Origin: Cyclobacteriaceae bacterium | GTDB taxonomy: Bacteria > Bacteroidota > Bacteroidia > Cytophagales > Cyclobacteriaceae | Direction: 5' to 3' | NCBI GenBank assembly: GCA_947458795.1 | Contig: CANHCD010000177.1 | Location: 1-5,270, forward strand | DNA length: 5,270 nucleotides | Shown here: positions 1 through 5,270 of the stretch, in pieces | How the letters are laid out: the number at the start of each line of letters is the position of its first letter | Position numbering within the stretch: the stretch's first letter is position 1 | Notes under the pieces: model-generated | The model's database searches: none | What the model saw: only the letters and a program-made list of their open reading frames with translations | Told to the model about the DNA's origin: nothing | Translations under genes and position numbers: made by a program

Positions 1-899
1 CCTGGAGCAACGGAAGCAAAACACAAAATCTTGCTGCCATTGGCCCAGGCTCCTACAGCTTGGAATTGGTAGATGCAAATGGCTGTCGCGTACTAAAACA
101 ATTCACCATTATTCGCCCCCTCCCACTTGAAGCATCTGTGGTCCAAACAACTGTTCGAGTTTGTGAGCCAAGAGCATTGAAATCCAACTTTAAAGTAAAC
201 GTAAAAGGCGGAGTTCCTCCCTACACCGTAACTTGGAGTAGAGGGACAGCGACAAATGCAGGATTAATCATGGACACCCAGGAGTTGGGAGAGTTTATAG
301 TAACGGTAAAAGATGCTCGTGGATGCATTCAAACCAAGCGAATGGAGGTCATTGAAGTTGATCCACCAGTTCCTGGATTTGAGTATAAATCTGAATCTTT
401 TGACAAGACCACTGAAAATTTGGTGAACTTTGACGTGAAGTTTAAAAATTTAAGCACCGGGAAATACAAGTCCCTATCTTGGGATTTTGGAGATACTGGA
501 ACAAGTACAGATTCGGTTCCAACGCACAAGTATGTCAAAGAAGGCACCTATACTGTTGTACTGAAATTAAAAGACCTGGATGGCTGCATTGTAAGCTTTT
601 CTAAAACAATTGTCATCACCGATTATTACCTTAAATTTCCAAATGTGTTTACCCCAAACAAAGACGGAGTAAACGATTATTACTATCCTAAAATGTTATA
701 CATCAGTGCTGTTGAAGTATTCATTTTGAATAAGTTTGGTGAATTACTCTATGAATCGAAAGACCTAGAAGCCAAAGGCTGGGATGGTCTTTACAAAGGG
801 GAACTGGCACCAATTGGAAATTATGTTTGTAAAGTAAGATACACCACCCTTGATGGCCGTGTCATTGATCAGTCCTCCGCATTTTATTTAGGTAGATAA
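1..899 (+). CDS. C-terminal part of a T9SS-secreted SprB-repeat/PKD adhesin with a gliding-motility-associated (type B) sorting domain
   Basis: Partial gene: the reading frame is already open at base 3 and the start lies upstream, so 298 residues are visible. Reading from base 3 gives WSNGS..., with LVDANGC shortly after, which is the typical end of a SprB-type repeat. A second repeat follows (PPYTVTW to VKDARGC, about residues 72-108). A PKD-like domain spans about residues 124-206, with the signature WDFGD at 160-164 and a GTYTV strand. The last 90 residues (about 209-298) match the gliding-motility-associated C-terminal domain (CHU_C, TIGR04131): FPNVFTPNKDGVND, a strand resembling the usual NRWG segment (LNKFGELLYES), a WDG and a closing beta strand. 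In the family this domain directs export through the type IX secretion system, and the repeats and PKD domain form an extracellular, often adhesive, stalk. TTG at 60 is only an internal Leu codon, not a start. The stop is TAA at 897-899, two bases before the PorP/SprF-family gene. The ligand and full length cannot be judged. Confidence 0.93.
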   Translation, partial: WSNGSKTQNLAAIGPGSYSLELVDANGCRVLKQFTIIRPLPLEASVVQTTVRVCEPRALKSNFKVNVKGGVPPYTVTWSRGTATNAGLIMDTQELGEFIVTVKDARGCIQTKRMEVIEVDPPVPGFEYKSESFDKTTENLVNFDVKFKNLSTGKYKSLSWDFGDTGTSTDSVPTHKYVKEGTYTVVLKLKDLDGCIVSFSKTIVITDYYLKFPNVFTPNKDGVNDYYYPKMLYISAVEVFILNKFGELLYESKDLEAKGWDGLYKGELAPIGNYVCKVRYTTLDGRVIDQSSAFYLGR

Positions 900-901
900 G
901 C

Positions 902-1921
902 ATGAAAAAAGTTATAGTCCTACTACTGAGCCTACTGCTTACCCCTGTGCTAAAGTCACAAGACTTTCACTTTTCGCAGTTTTTTGCTGGCCCACTTAAC
1001 CTTAATCCAGCTCTAACTGGGTCGAGCGAATTGACTCGCGTGGGAATAAATTACCGCAAACAATGGCCTGGCCTCGATTTTGACTTCAATGGCTATTCTG
1101 CTTTTATTGATCACTACAGCTTTGATCTCCAAAGTGGAATTGGATTAGTAGCCAATTCCTACAATGAACAAAACATGAGTTTGAACACAAGCGAATTGGG
1201 TCTGCTCTATTCCTACAACTTGAAAGTTTCAGACTTTAGTAGTGTGCGTATGGGTACCCAAGTCACCTATGCTAGAAGAAGCGGTAACCTAGAGAACCTT
1301 ATCTATGGAGATCAAATCGACGTGTTTAACCGAGCGGTCAATCCCAATTCCATAGATAACCTCGACCAATTGGAACCCTTTGGCTATTTAGATCTAGGGC
1401 TTGGATTCATGTTTGCAAGTCCAAGTTTTTGGATTGGTGTGAGTGGACACCATTTGAATAGCCCAAAAATGTTGAATTCAACTTACAGCGAATTTGAATT
1501 TTTGCCAATCAAATATGGGGTGCAGGCTGGCTGGGAAAAAGAATTAGGCTCCGCGGGCTATTGGAGCAATAATCGAGAACGTTATTTTTCGTTATTGGCC
1601 AACTATAAAAAGCAAGGTGTGTTTTCGCAGTTGGATCTAAGTGCGCAAACCAAATACGATTCCTTTATTTTTGGCGTTGGATTTCGTGGTCTAGTCTCTC
1701 AAGCAGAACTAAAAAACTACGAATCAGTCATTGGAATCTTAGGAGTTTCACTTGAGAATGGGCTCATTTTAGGCTATTCCTACGATTGGATGATCTCTCA
1801 GATTGGTGCAAACACCAAAGGTTCCCATGAGTTTTCCCTTCGGTACCAGTTTCTTGCTGGCAACCAAAAACGAAGAGGACAGCGAGATCGCGCTTTGAAG
1901 TGCTTTGATTATAAGTTCTAA
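902..1921 (+). CDS. PorP/SprF-family type IX secretion system outer-membrane protein
   Basis: Complete gene of 339 residues. The N-terminus is a signal peptide (MKK, then a Leu/Val-rich core, probable cleavage after LKS before QDF). Directly after it comes the family hallmark: QDFHFSQFFAGPLNLNPALTGS, seen as the SQF and NPALTG elements at about residues 25-41. The rest alternates short amphipathic beta strands with Gly/aromatic turns (GIGLVANSYNEQ, DLGLGFMFASPSFWIGVSGHHLNSP, GLILGYSYDW, HEFSLRYQF), as expected of an outer-membrane beta barrel. It ends with a short basic tail and ALKCFDYKF; a Cys close to the end is common in this family. PorP/SprF proteins work with the T9SS, and SprF is needed to secrete SprB in Flavobacterium. 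ATG at 902 is only 2 nt past the upstream stop, so co-transcription and coupled translation are likely. No clear Shine-Dalgarno is visible, which is usual in this phylum. Whether it is a PorP-like core component or a substrate-dedicated SprF type cannot be proved from sequence alone, but the position next to a type B substrate favours SprF type. Confidence 0.94.
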   Translation: MKKVIVLLLSLLLTPVLKSQDFHFSQFFAGPLNLNPALTGSSELTRVGINYRKQWPGLDFDFNGYSAFIDHYSFDLQSGIGLVANSYNEQNMSLNTSELGLLYSYNLKVSDFSSVRMGTQVTYARRSGNLENLIYGDQIDVFNRAVNPNSIDNLDQLEPFGYLDLGLGFMFASPSFWIGVSGHHLNSPKMLNSTYSEFEFLPIKYGVQAGWEKELGSAGYWSNNRERYFSLLANYKKQGVFSQLDLSAQTKYDSFIFGVGFRGLVSQAELKNYESVIGILGVSLENGLILGYSYDWMISQIGANTKGSHEFSLRYQFLAGNQKRRGQRDRALKCFDYKF

Positions 1922-1949
1922 CGGAATTTTCTTTAGAAGCAAATAGATA

Positions 1950-1984
1950 GGTACCATGTACCAAGTACCAGGTACAATGTAGAA
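1950..1984. repeat. Degenerate 7-bp tandem repeat block A (consensus NGTACCA, five units)
   Basis: Five consecutive heptamers are in register: ggtacca (1950-1956), tgtacca (1957-1963), agtacca (1964-1970), ggtacaa (1971-1977) and tgtagaa (1978-1984). The first three differ only at position 1, and the last two decay. Each of the first four holds the palindrome GTAC, so neighbouring units can pair: ggtac at 1950-1954 is the exact complement of gtacc at 1958-1962, across a 3-nt loop. The block sits 29 bp past the stop of the PorP/SprF-family gene, between convergent genes. Its function is unknown. Confidence 0.75.
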
Positions 1985-2048
1985 ATTCGCATTTTTCTCC
2001 AAAGTTCGTTAGGGTCGTTATTCCGATCCCATTACGAATCTCTACTTC

Positions 2049-2148
2049 TTCATTCTTAAATCGGAGTTCAACATTCGACATTAACTTCAATCCCGTATTT
2101 CGTATCTCGTACTTCATACTTCATACAATAAGTCCCCTATTTCGTATC
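2049..2148. repeat. Degenerate 7-bp tandem repeat block B (best unit approximately YTTCRTA), running into the end of the thioredoxin-like gene
   Basis: Read in steps of seven from 2049, the DNA keeps one register. Its clearest units are tttcgta (2098-2104), tctcgta (2105-2111), cttcata (2112-2118) and cttcata (2119-2125); units ending in TTC lie further left (ttcattc at 2049, ggagttc at 2063, aacattc at 2070). A 16-base stretch at 2091-2106 recurs at 2133-2148 with one mismatch, 42 bp away, which is exactly six periods. The second copy supplies the stop codon and last codons of the - strand thioredoxin-like gene. Register is best at 2091-2125 and weak at 2049-2090. The block differs in sequence from block A but shares its 7-bp period. 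Its function is unknown. Confidence 0.65.
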
Positions 2149-3531
2149 CCCACTCAACTTCCAGTCTACCCAAGCATCAATTTGCTTCGCGGATAGCGGA
2201 CGCAAGAGAAGCTTTCCGGCTTGGTCTATCAAGTAAAAAGAGGGGGAACTCGACACGTAGTAATCCGCAACTGCCTTCGTATCCCATTTCTTGTAATCCG
2301 AATAGGCGATAAAGGGCATTCCCTCCGAATAAGCTTTAAAGGCGGTTGGATCTGTGTCTAGAGAAACAAAAATAGCTTCCAGTCCAAGCTTATTCCATTT
2401 TTCATACAAGGGAATCAGCTGTGTCATCTCCTCGGTACAAGCAGGGCACCAACTGGCACCAAAAATCACCAAGCGGTAAGGAGCTGCCACCTCAGTTAAG
2501 CGGGTAGGATAGGTAATGGGCTTACCTTGAAGCAAGATATCCCCTGCAAATTGGACATCAGGAACCACCGTCCCTACCTTCATCGCACGATAGCCCTCCA
2601 GCTGTCTTGCCAATCGGGGTTGGAGTACCACTTGTTTTTGCTCGAGTACGGTAAGTGCCAGGTATTCTGCCGCAGTGGTTAGGCTACGTCGTTCGAGAAG
2701 TTCTAGCAAGTAGGCGGCCACCTCGTTGTAAAGGGGGGCATTCTTTCCAACACTCAATAAAATGGCATCTATCGATACTTCCATTTTTTCATAGATCTCC
2801 TCTAGTGTCCCACCTGAGTTTTCAAGCAACCAAAACTGGCTTTCAAAGACATCTCGAAAAAGTCCGCTCTTCTGGAAACGCGGATCTGCATAATCCATAG
2901 TCCGGAAGGCAGCAATAGTTTGTGGAAGCTCTACCGTTCGGTACTGGGCTATGGCTCCGACGGAACTCACCAGTTTTCGAATAGGCAAAAACCATCGAAC
3001 GAAGCTCTCGGAAGGAAGGGTAGAAATAAATTGTCCATCCTCCTGCTGAAGTCGCTTGACCTCCACTCCAATGGCTTGATTGGGCGCCTGCTGGGTTGCA
3101 AAAAGTGGGTCGATTTGATAGAGATTTTGCAGATATGCCCAGGCACTTAAGGCTTGTTCACGCTTCCCTTGCTCTTGGGTATACTGTTCAAACCAGCGGT
3201 TCTCCTGCCCTTCCAAAATTCGAATGCTGCTGGCCTCGCTGAGCACTTGCCCTTCCAAGCGAACCCCTGATTTCTCCAAAATCACCACAAAAGGCTTTTT
3301 GTCTTCCCCAGAAAGAAAGGCGACTCCATAATCTTGGGGAGAATAGGAAAACGAAAATTGCCCTTTTTCATCTGCTTTTGCGCTCCCGATGGAGTAGGTA
3401 TCCAAGCCCTTAGTGCCTTCCAGGCTAAGGGTTTGGTTGGCTAAAGAAGGAAATGTACCGGACAAAGTCTGGGCCATGGAGGAACCCATACCCAAAAACA
3501 AACAACACAAGAGAACAAGGCTTCTTTTCAT
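2137..3531 (-). CDS. Secreted thioredoxin-like protein (N-terminal DUF4369-like region, C-terminal TlpA/ResA-type thioredoxin domain)
   Basis: The protein is 464 residues from ATG at 3531. This start was chosen because it opens directly on a signal peptide (MKRSLVLLCCLFLGMGSSMAQ, cleavage after MAQ or SMA). The frame extends to a TTG at 3561, but that would put ten charged and polar residues before the signal peptide, and the TTG overlaps a candidate promoter box. Residues about 22-115 are beta-rich and resemble the DUF4369 N-terminal domain of Bacteroidota thiol-disulfide proteins (LSGTFPSL, KGQFSFSY, VVILEKSGVRLEGQV). A helical middle follows at about 120-320. The C-terminal thioredoxin fold (about 330-460) shows VIFGASWCPAC with redox Cys362 and Cys365, the strand AIFVSLDTD, and the cis-proline segment SSSPSFYLID with Pro430. 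The likely role is thiol-disulfide exchange in the periplasm or at the outer membrane; the substrate is unknown. It lies 87 nt downstream of the FISUMP gene on the same strand. The last four codons and the TAG stop lie inside heptad repeat block B. Confidence 0.88.
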   Translation of the reverse strand: MKRSLVLLCCLFLGMGSSMAQTLSGTFPSLANQTLSLEGTKGLDTYSIGSAKADEKGQFSFSYSPQDYGVAFLSGEDKKPFVVILEKSGVRLEGQVLSEASSIRILEGQENRWFEQYTQEQGKREQALSAWAYLQNLYQIDPLFATQQAPNQAIGVEVKRLQQEDGQFISTLPSESFVRWFLPIRKLVSSVGAIAQYRTVELPQTIAAFRTMDYADPRFQKSGLFRDVFESQFWLLENSGGTLEEIYEKMEVSIDAILLSVGKNAPLYNEVAAYLLELLERRSLTTAAEYLALTVLEQKQVVLQPRLARQLEGYRAMKVGTVVPDVQFAGDILLQGKPITYPTRLTEVAAPYRLVIFGASWCPACTEEMTQLIPLYEKWNKLGLEAIFVSLDTDPTAFKAYSEGMPFIAYSDYKKWDTKAVADYYVSSSPSFYLIDQAGKLLLRPLSAKQIDAWVDWKLSGDTK

Positions 3532-3558
3532 ACGGGGATTACTGGTAAATAATGCCTT

Positions 3559-3566
3559 CAAATGTA
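3559..3566 (-). promoter_or_regulatory. Candidate Bacteroidota -7 promoter box (TACATTTG) for the thioredoxin-like gene
   Basis: On the - strand the octamer TACATTTG matches the Bacteroidota primary-sigma -7 consensus TAnnTTTG. It ends 27 nt before the ATG at 3531, so transcription would begin about 20 nt upstream of the start codon. No convincing TTG-type -33 element is visible at the usual spacing, so this is half a promoter by sequence. It lies in the 87-nt gap after the FISUMP gene and would allow separate expression of the thioredoxin-like gene. Confidence 0.4.
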
Positions 3567-3618
3567 TCCAAAATCGAGACGATTTGAGTACTACATCCTA
3601 GAAAAACCTTCCTCAAAA

Positions 3619-4344
3619 CTAATTTTTGATGCAACGTACCGAATGGCCTCGAGCCCTTGCATAAGGATTTAGAAAAGCACGGGTGGAGTAGTAGGCGAAG
3701 GCCTCGGCATCGTTGGTAGAACCTGCACTAGTACTCACCGTACTGGTCCAAACAAATCCATAAGAAGTGCTTTCTGCAATTAGAGATACCGCACCATTTG
3801 TATTATTTCGCCACCCGGCATAGGGCAATTTTAAAAATGAGCTAAATGCTTCAGCGCCTGTACCAATTAATTCAAGCTGAAATTCCGGCTTTGTTGGGAT
3901 ACGAAACCCTGCAGGACATGGATTATTGATGCCGCCGAGGCCTTGCCACAGTGAATTATTTTGCGGGTTACGCCAATCGTCATTTGTGATTGTCTCTAGT
4001 ATAAATCGATCATGACCGGGGCGGTCAATACTAATAGATCCGGACCTAGTTCTAGAATCTCGGCATTGGTGGCCATCCCTTCCTCTGCCCCATTGATACA
4101 AATCTCCGAAAGCCAAATCATCACTACTAGAAAGCGCTTTCCGAGACGCACCTAAATTACGGTCCATCCATTTTCTATTAGTTATCGGACTTGTGACTTC
4201 CACGACCACCGTTTCTAGATTCTCAGGATTACAGTTTAGAATTCTTGGAGTGGCAGACTTGAGATATCCCCCAAATTGTTGTGCATAAACAGTAGCTGCT
4301 TCATAGCAGGTAAGCAAAAAAGCGAGTACCAATATTTTTTTCAT
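3619..4344 (-). CDS. Secreted FISUMP-domain protein (Fibrobacter succinogenes major paralogous domain)
   Basis: Complete gene of 241 residues from ATG at 4344. It starts with a signal peptide (MKKILVLAFLLTC..., probable cleavage at VYA before QQF, residues 21-22). Cys13 lacks a good lipobox, so a lipoprotein is unlikely. The rest is one FISUMP domain (Fib_succ_major, TIGR02145) with its landmarks in order: KWMDRNLGAS (58-67), DLYQWGRGRDGHQ (81-93), NNPCPAGFRIPTKPEF (140-155), LKLPYAGWR (171-179), FVWTST (197-202) and the closing GHSVRCIKN (233-241). Cys143 and Cys238 fall at the conserved CPAG and VRC positions and could form a disulfide. The domain occurs in extracellular proteins of Fibrobacter and Bacteroidota, often in many paralogues, and its biochemical function is not settled. 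The gene starts 7 nt after the stop of the collagen-like gene, so they are very probably one operon. There is no T9SS sorting domain, so export beyond the periplasm would need another route. Confidence 0.9.
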   Translation of the reverse strand: MKKILVLAFLLTCYEAATVYAQQFGGYLKSATPRILNCNPENLETVVVEVTSPITNRKWMDRNLGASRKALSSSDDLAFGDLYQWGRGRDGHQCRDSRTRSGSISIDRPGHDRFILETITNDDWRNPQNNSLWQGLGGINNPCPAGFRIPTKPEFQLELIGTGAEAFSSFLKLPYAGWRNNTNGAVSLIAESTSYGFVWTSTVSTSAGSTNDAEAFAYYSTRAFLNPYARARGHSVRCIKN

Positions 4345-4351
4345 AGGTAGC

Positions 4352-5270
4352 TTAGTTTTCGGTAGCCATACTCACATAAATTACCGTTCCCACCACGAGA
4401 AAGGAATAAATATGGACTTTTCCAGTGGTCAACACATTTGTACCCATATACTTTACAGTAAATCCAGTCGCCGAAAAAGAAGCTTCTCCAGAACTGGTTG
4501 TACTAATAAGCACCAAGGTATAGGCTCCCCCGTCTTTTAGATTTGTCAAGGTATAACTTTGAGTAGCTCCTGTTACGTTGGTATAGGCCAAGTTACTTAA
4601 ACCAAAATCGATGCTTCTGCTCGTTCCTGCATTGAGAGCTGCAGTATTGGTCGCCGCTTTTTGGAATTGCTTGGCACCGTCTATAATTTGATTAGTCGTT
4701 AGGTCTACAAAATTGGCGGAAGTAGCAGCGGCTCCAGTGGCACCTGTGGCTCCAGTGGCTCCAGTGGCACCTGTAGCACCTGCTGGCCCCTGTGGGCCTG
4801 TTGGACCTGTTGGACCAGCGGGTCCAATGGCACCTACAGCTCCGTTTGTACCATTGGTTCCGTTGGTTCCATTCGTACCCGCTGTCCCTGTATCCCCTTT
4901 GATTCCCTGAGGACCTACTGGGCCAATCGGACCAGCTGGGCCTATTGCTCCAGTATCCCCTTTAGCACCAGCAAGTCCTTGAGCACCCGCGGGGCCAGCT
5001 GGACCCGTAGCGCCTGCCGCTCCATTAGTTCCCGCTAAACCTGTAGCGCCAATTGGTCCTTGAGGTCCAGTAGCACCGGCAGGACCTTGGGCTCCATCAG
5101 CGCCTGCTGCACCAGTAGGGCCGACTGGGCCGGTAGCTCCAACAGTTCCTTGCAATCCGGTTAAACCAGTATCGCCTTTCGCGCCAGTAGCTCCTTGCGT
5201 ACCTGCTGGACCTGCTGGTCCCACAGCCCCTTGAGGACCGGTATCACCCGCTGGGCCCTGAGCTCCGGCA
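4352..5270 (-). CDS. Collagen-like repeat protein with a tail-fibre-like C-terminal head (N-terminus beyond the window)
   Basis: Partial gene, open at the right edge; 305 residues are visible. The GTG at 5224 is an internal Val codon, because Gly-X-Y triplets continue upstream of it to base 5266. There are 60 uninterrupted Gly-X-Y triplets. They are rich in GPA, GAT, GPQ and GPT, include five consecutive GAT and four consecutive GTN triplets, and carry three Lys-Gly-Asp junctions (GAKGDT twice, GIKGDT once), a pairing known to stabilise collagen triple helices. A 124-residue C-terminal region follows. It opens with VDLTTNQIIDGAKQF, similar to a phrase seen in Bacteroidota fibre-like proteins. 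It then forms a beta-rich head (SYTLTNLKDGGAYTLVLIS, TTGKVHIYSFLVVGTVIYVS) whose pattern resembles phage tail-fibre tips. The likely product is a trimeric rod with a globular tip on the cell surface or secreted. The stop is TAA at 4352-4354, 7 nt before the FISUMP gene. Signal peptide, anchor and full length cannot be seen. Confidence 0.9.
   Translation of the reverse strand, partial: AGAQGPAGDTGPQGAVGPAGPAGTQGATGAKGDTGLTGLQGTVGATGPVGPTGAAGADGAQGPAGATGPQGPIGATGLAGTNGAAGATGPAGPAGAQGLAGAKGDTGAIGPAGPIGPVGPQGIKGDTGTAGTNGTNGTNGTNGAVGAIGPAGPTGPTGPQGPAGATGATGATGATGATGAAATSANFVDLTTNQIIDGAKQFQKAATNTAALNAGTSRSIDFGLSNLAYTNVTGATQSYTLTNLKDGGAYTLVLISTTSSGEASFSATGFTVKYMGTNVLTTGKVHIYSFLVVGTVIYVSMATEN
4727..5266 (-). 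repeat. 9-bp-periodic collagen-like coding repeat (60 Gly-X-Y triplets)
   Basis: These 540 bp encode the whole visible Gly-X-Y tract in steps of nine bases. The most homogeneous parts are five GAT triplets at 4736-4780 and four GTN triplets at 4844-4879. The third codon positions vary between units, so the repeat is conserved better as protein than as DNA. The tract runs to the right edge and probably beyond it. Confidence 0.88.

Noticed and set aside
329..547. - strand 72-codon open frame within the adhesin
   Set aside because: It is antisense to conserved PKD and repeat coding sequence and has no features of its own.
2015..2037. Possible hairpin between the convergent genes (tcgttat pairing with attacga)
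   Set aside because: The stem has only seven positions with one mismatch, is AT-rich, has a 9-nt loop and is not followed by a T run, so it is too weak to call a terminator.
2655..3150. Two + strand open frames of 81 and 76 codons inside the thioredoxin-like gene
   Set aside because: They have no recognisable domains and lie antisense within a well-supported gene.
3532..3561. Ten-codon N-terminal extension of the thioredoxin-like protein from TTG 3561
   Set aside because: It would place a polar stretch ahead of a good signal peptide, the codon is TTG, and it overlaps the candidate promoter box. ATG 3531 fits better.
3619..3745. C-terminal FISUMP segment as a variable region of a diversity-generating retroelement
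   Set aside because: C-type-lectin-like domains are common retroelement targets, but the window shows no reverse transcriptase or template repeat, and the segment is poor in AAC/AAT codons.
4713..4910. + strand open frame encoding a Pro/Val/Ala-rich repeat
   Set aside because: It is the antisense reading of the Gly-X-Y tract; the repetitive composition keeps this frame open by chance.

Overview
The window looks like Bacteroidota (Bacteroidetes) DNA. It carries a protein ending in a gliding-motility-associated (type B) sorting domain, followed by a PorP/SprF-family protein; this pairing is a hallmark of the type IX secretion system (T9SS), which is confined to that phylum. A DUF4369-like/thioredoxin fusion, a FISUMP-domain protein and a possible TAnnTTTG promoter box agree with this. 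The genus cannot be fixed from the sequence; a Cytophagales-type organism is a guess.

Layout. Positions 1-1921 (+ strand) hold the 3' end of a large secreted adhesin with SprB-type repeats, a PKD domain and a CHU_C sorting domain. Two bases later comes a complete PorP/SprF-family outer-membrane protein. Positions 1922-2136 separate convergent genes and consist largely of two blocks of degenerate 7-bp tandem repeats; the second block runs into the end of the next gene. Positions 2137-3531 (- strand) hold a secreted thioredoxin-like protein with a WCPAC active site. Positions 3619-4344 (- strand) hold a secreted FISUMP-domain protein. Positions 4352 to the right edge (- strand) hold the C-terminal part of a collagen-like protein: 60 uninterrupted Gly-X-Y triplets followed by a beta-rich, tail-fibre-like head. 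Its N-terminus lies outside the window.

How the genes work together. The left pair is probably a T9SS substrate and its dedicated outer-membrane partner, as for SprB and SprF in Flavobacterium. The right pair is a two-gene unit with a 7-nt gap. It joins a collagen-like stalk protein to a FISUMP protein and is probably a cell-surface or extracellular module. The thioredoxin-like gene lies 87 nt downstream of that pair, has its own candidate promoter box, and probably acts in periplasmic thiol chemistry.

No RNA genes, CRISPR arrays, insertion sequences or convincing intrinsic terminators were seen. The least conventional content is the heptad-repeat intergenic DNA and the collagen/FISUMP pair.
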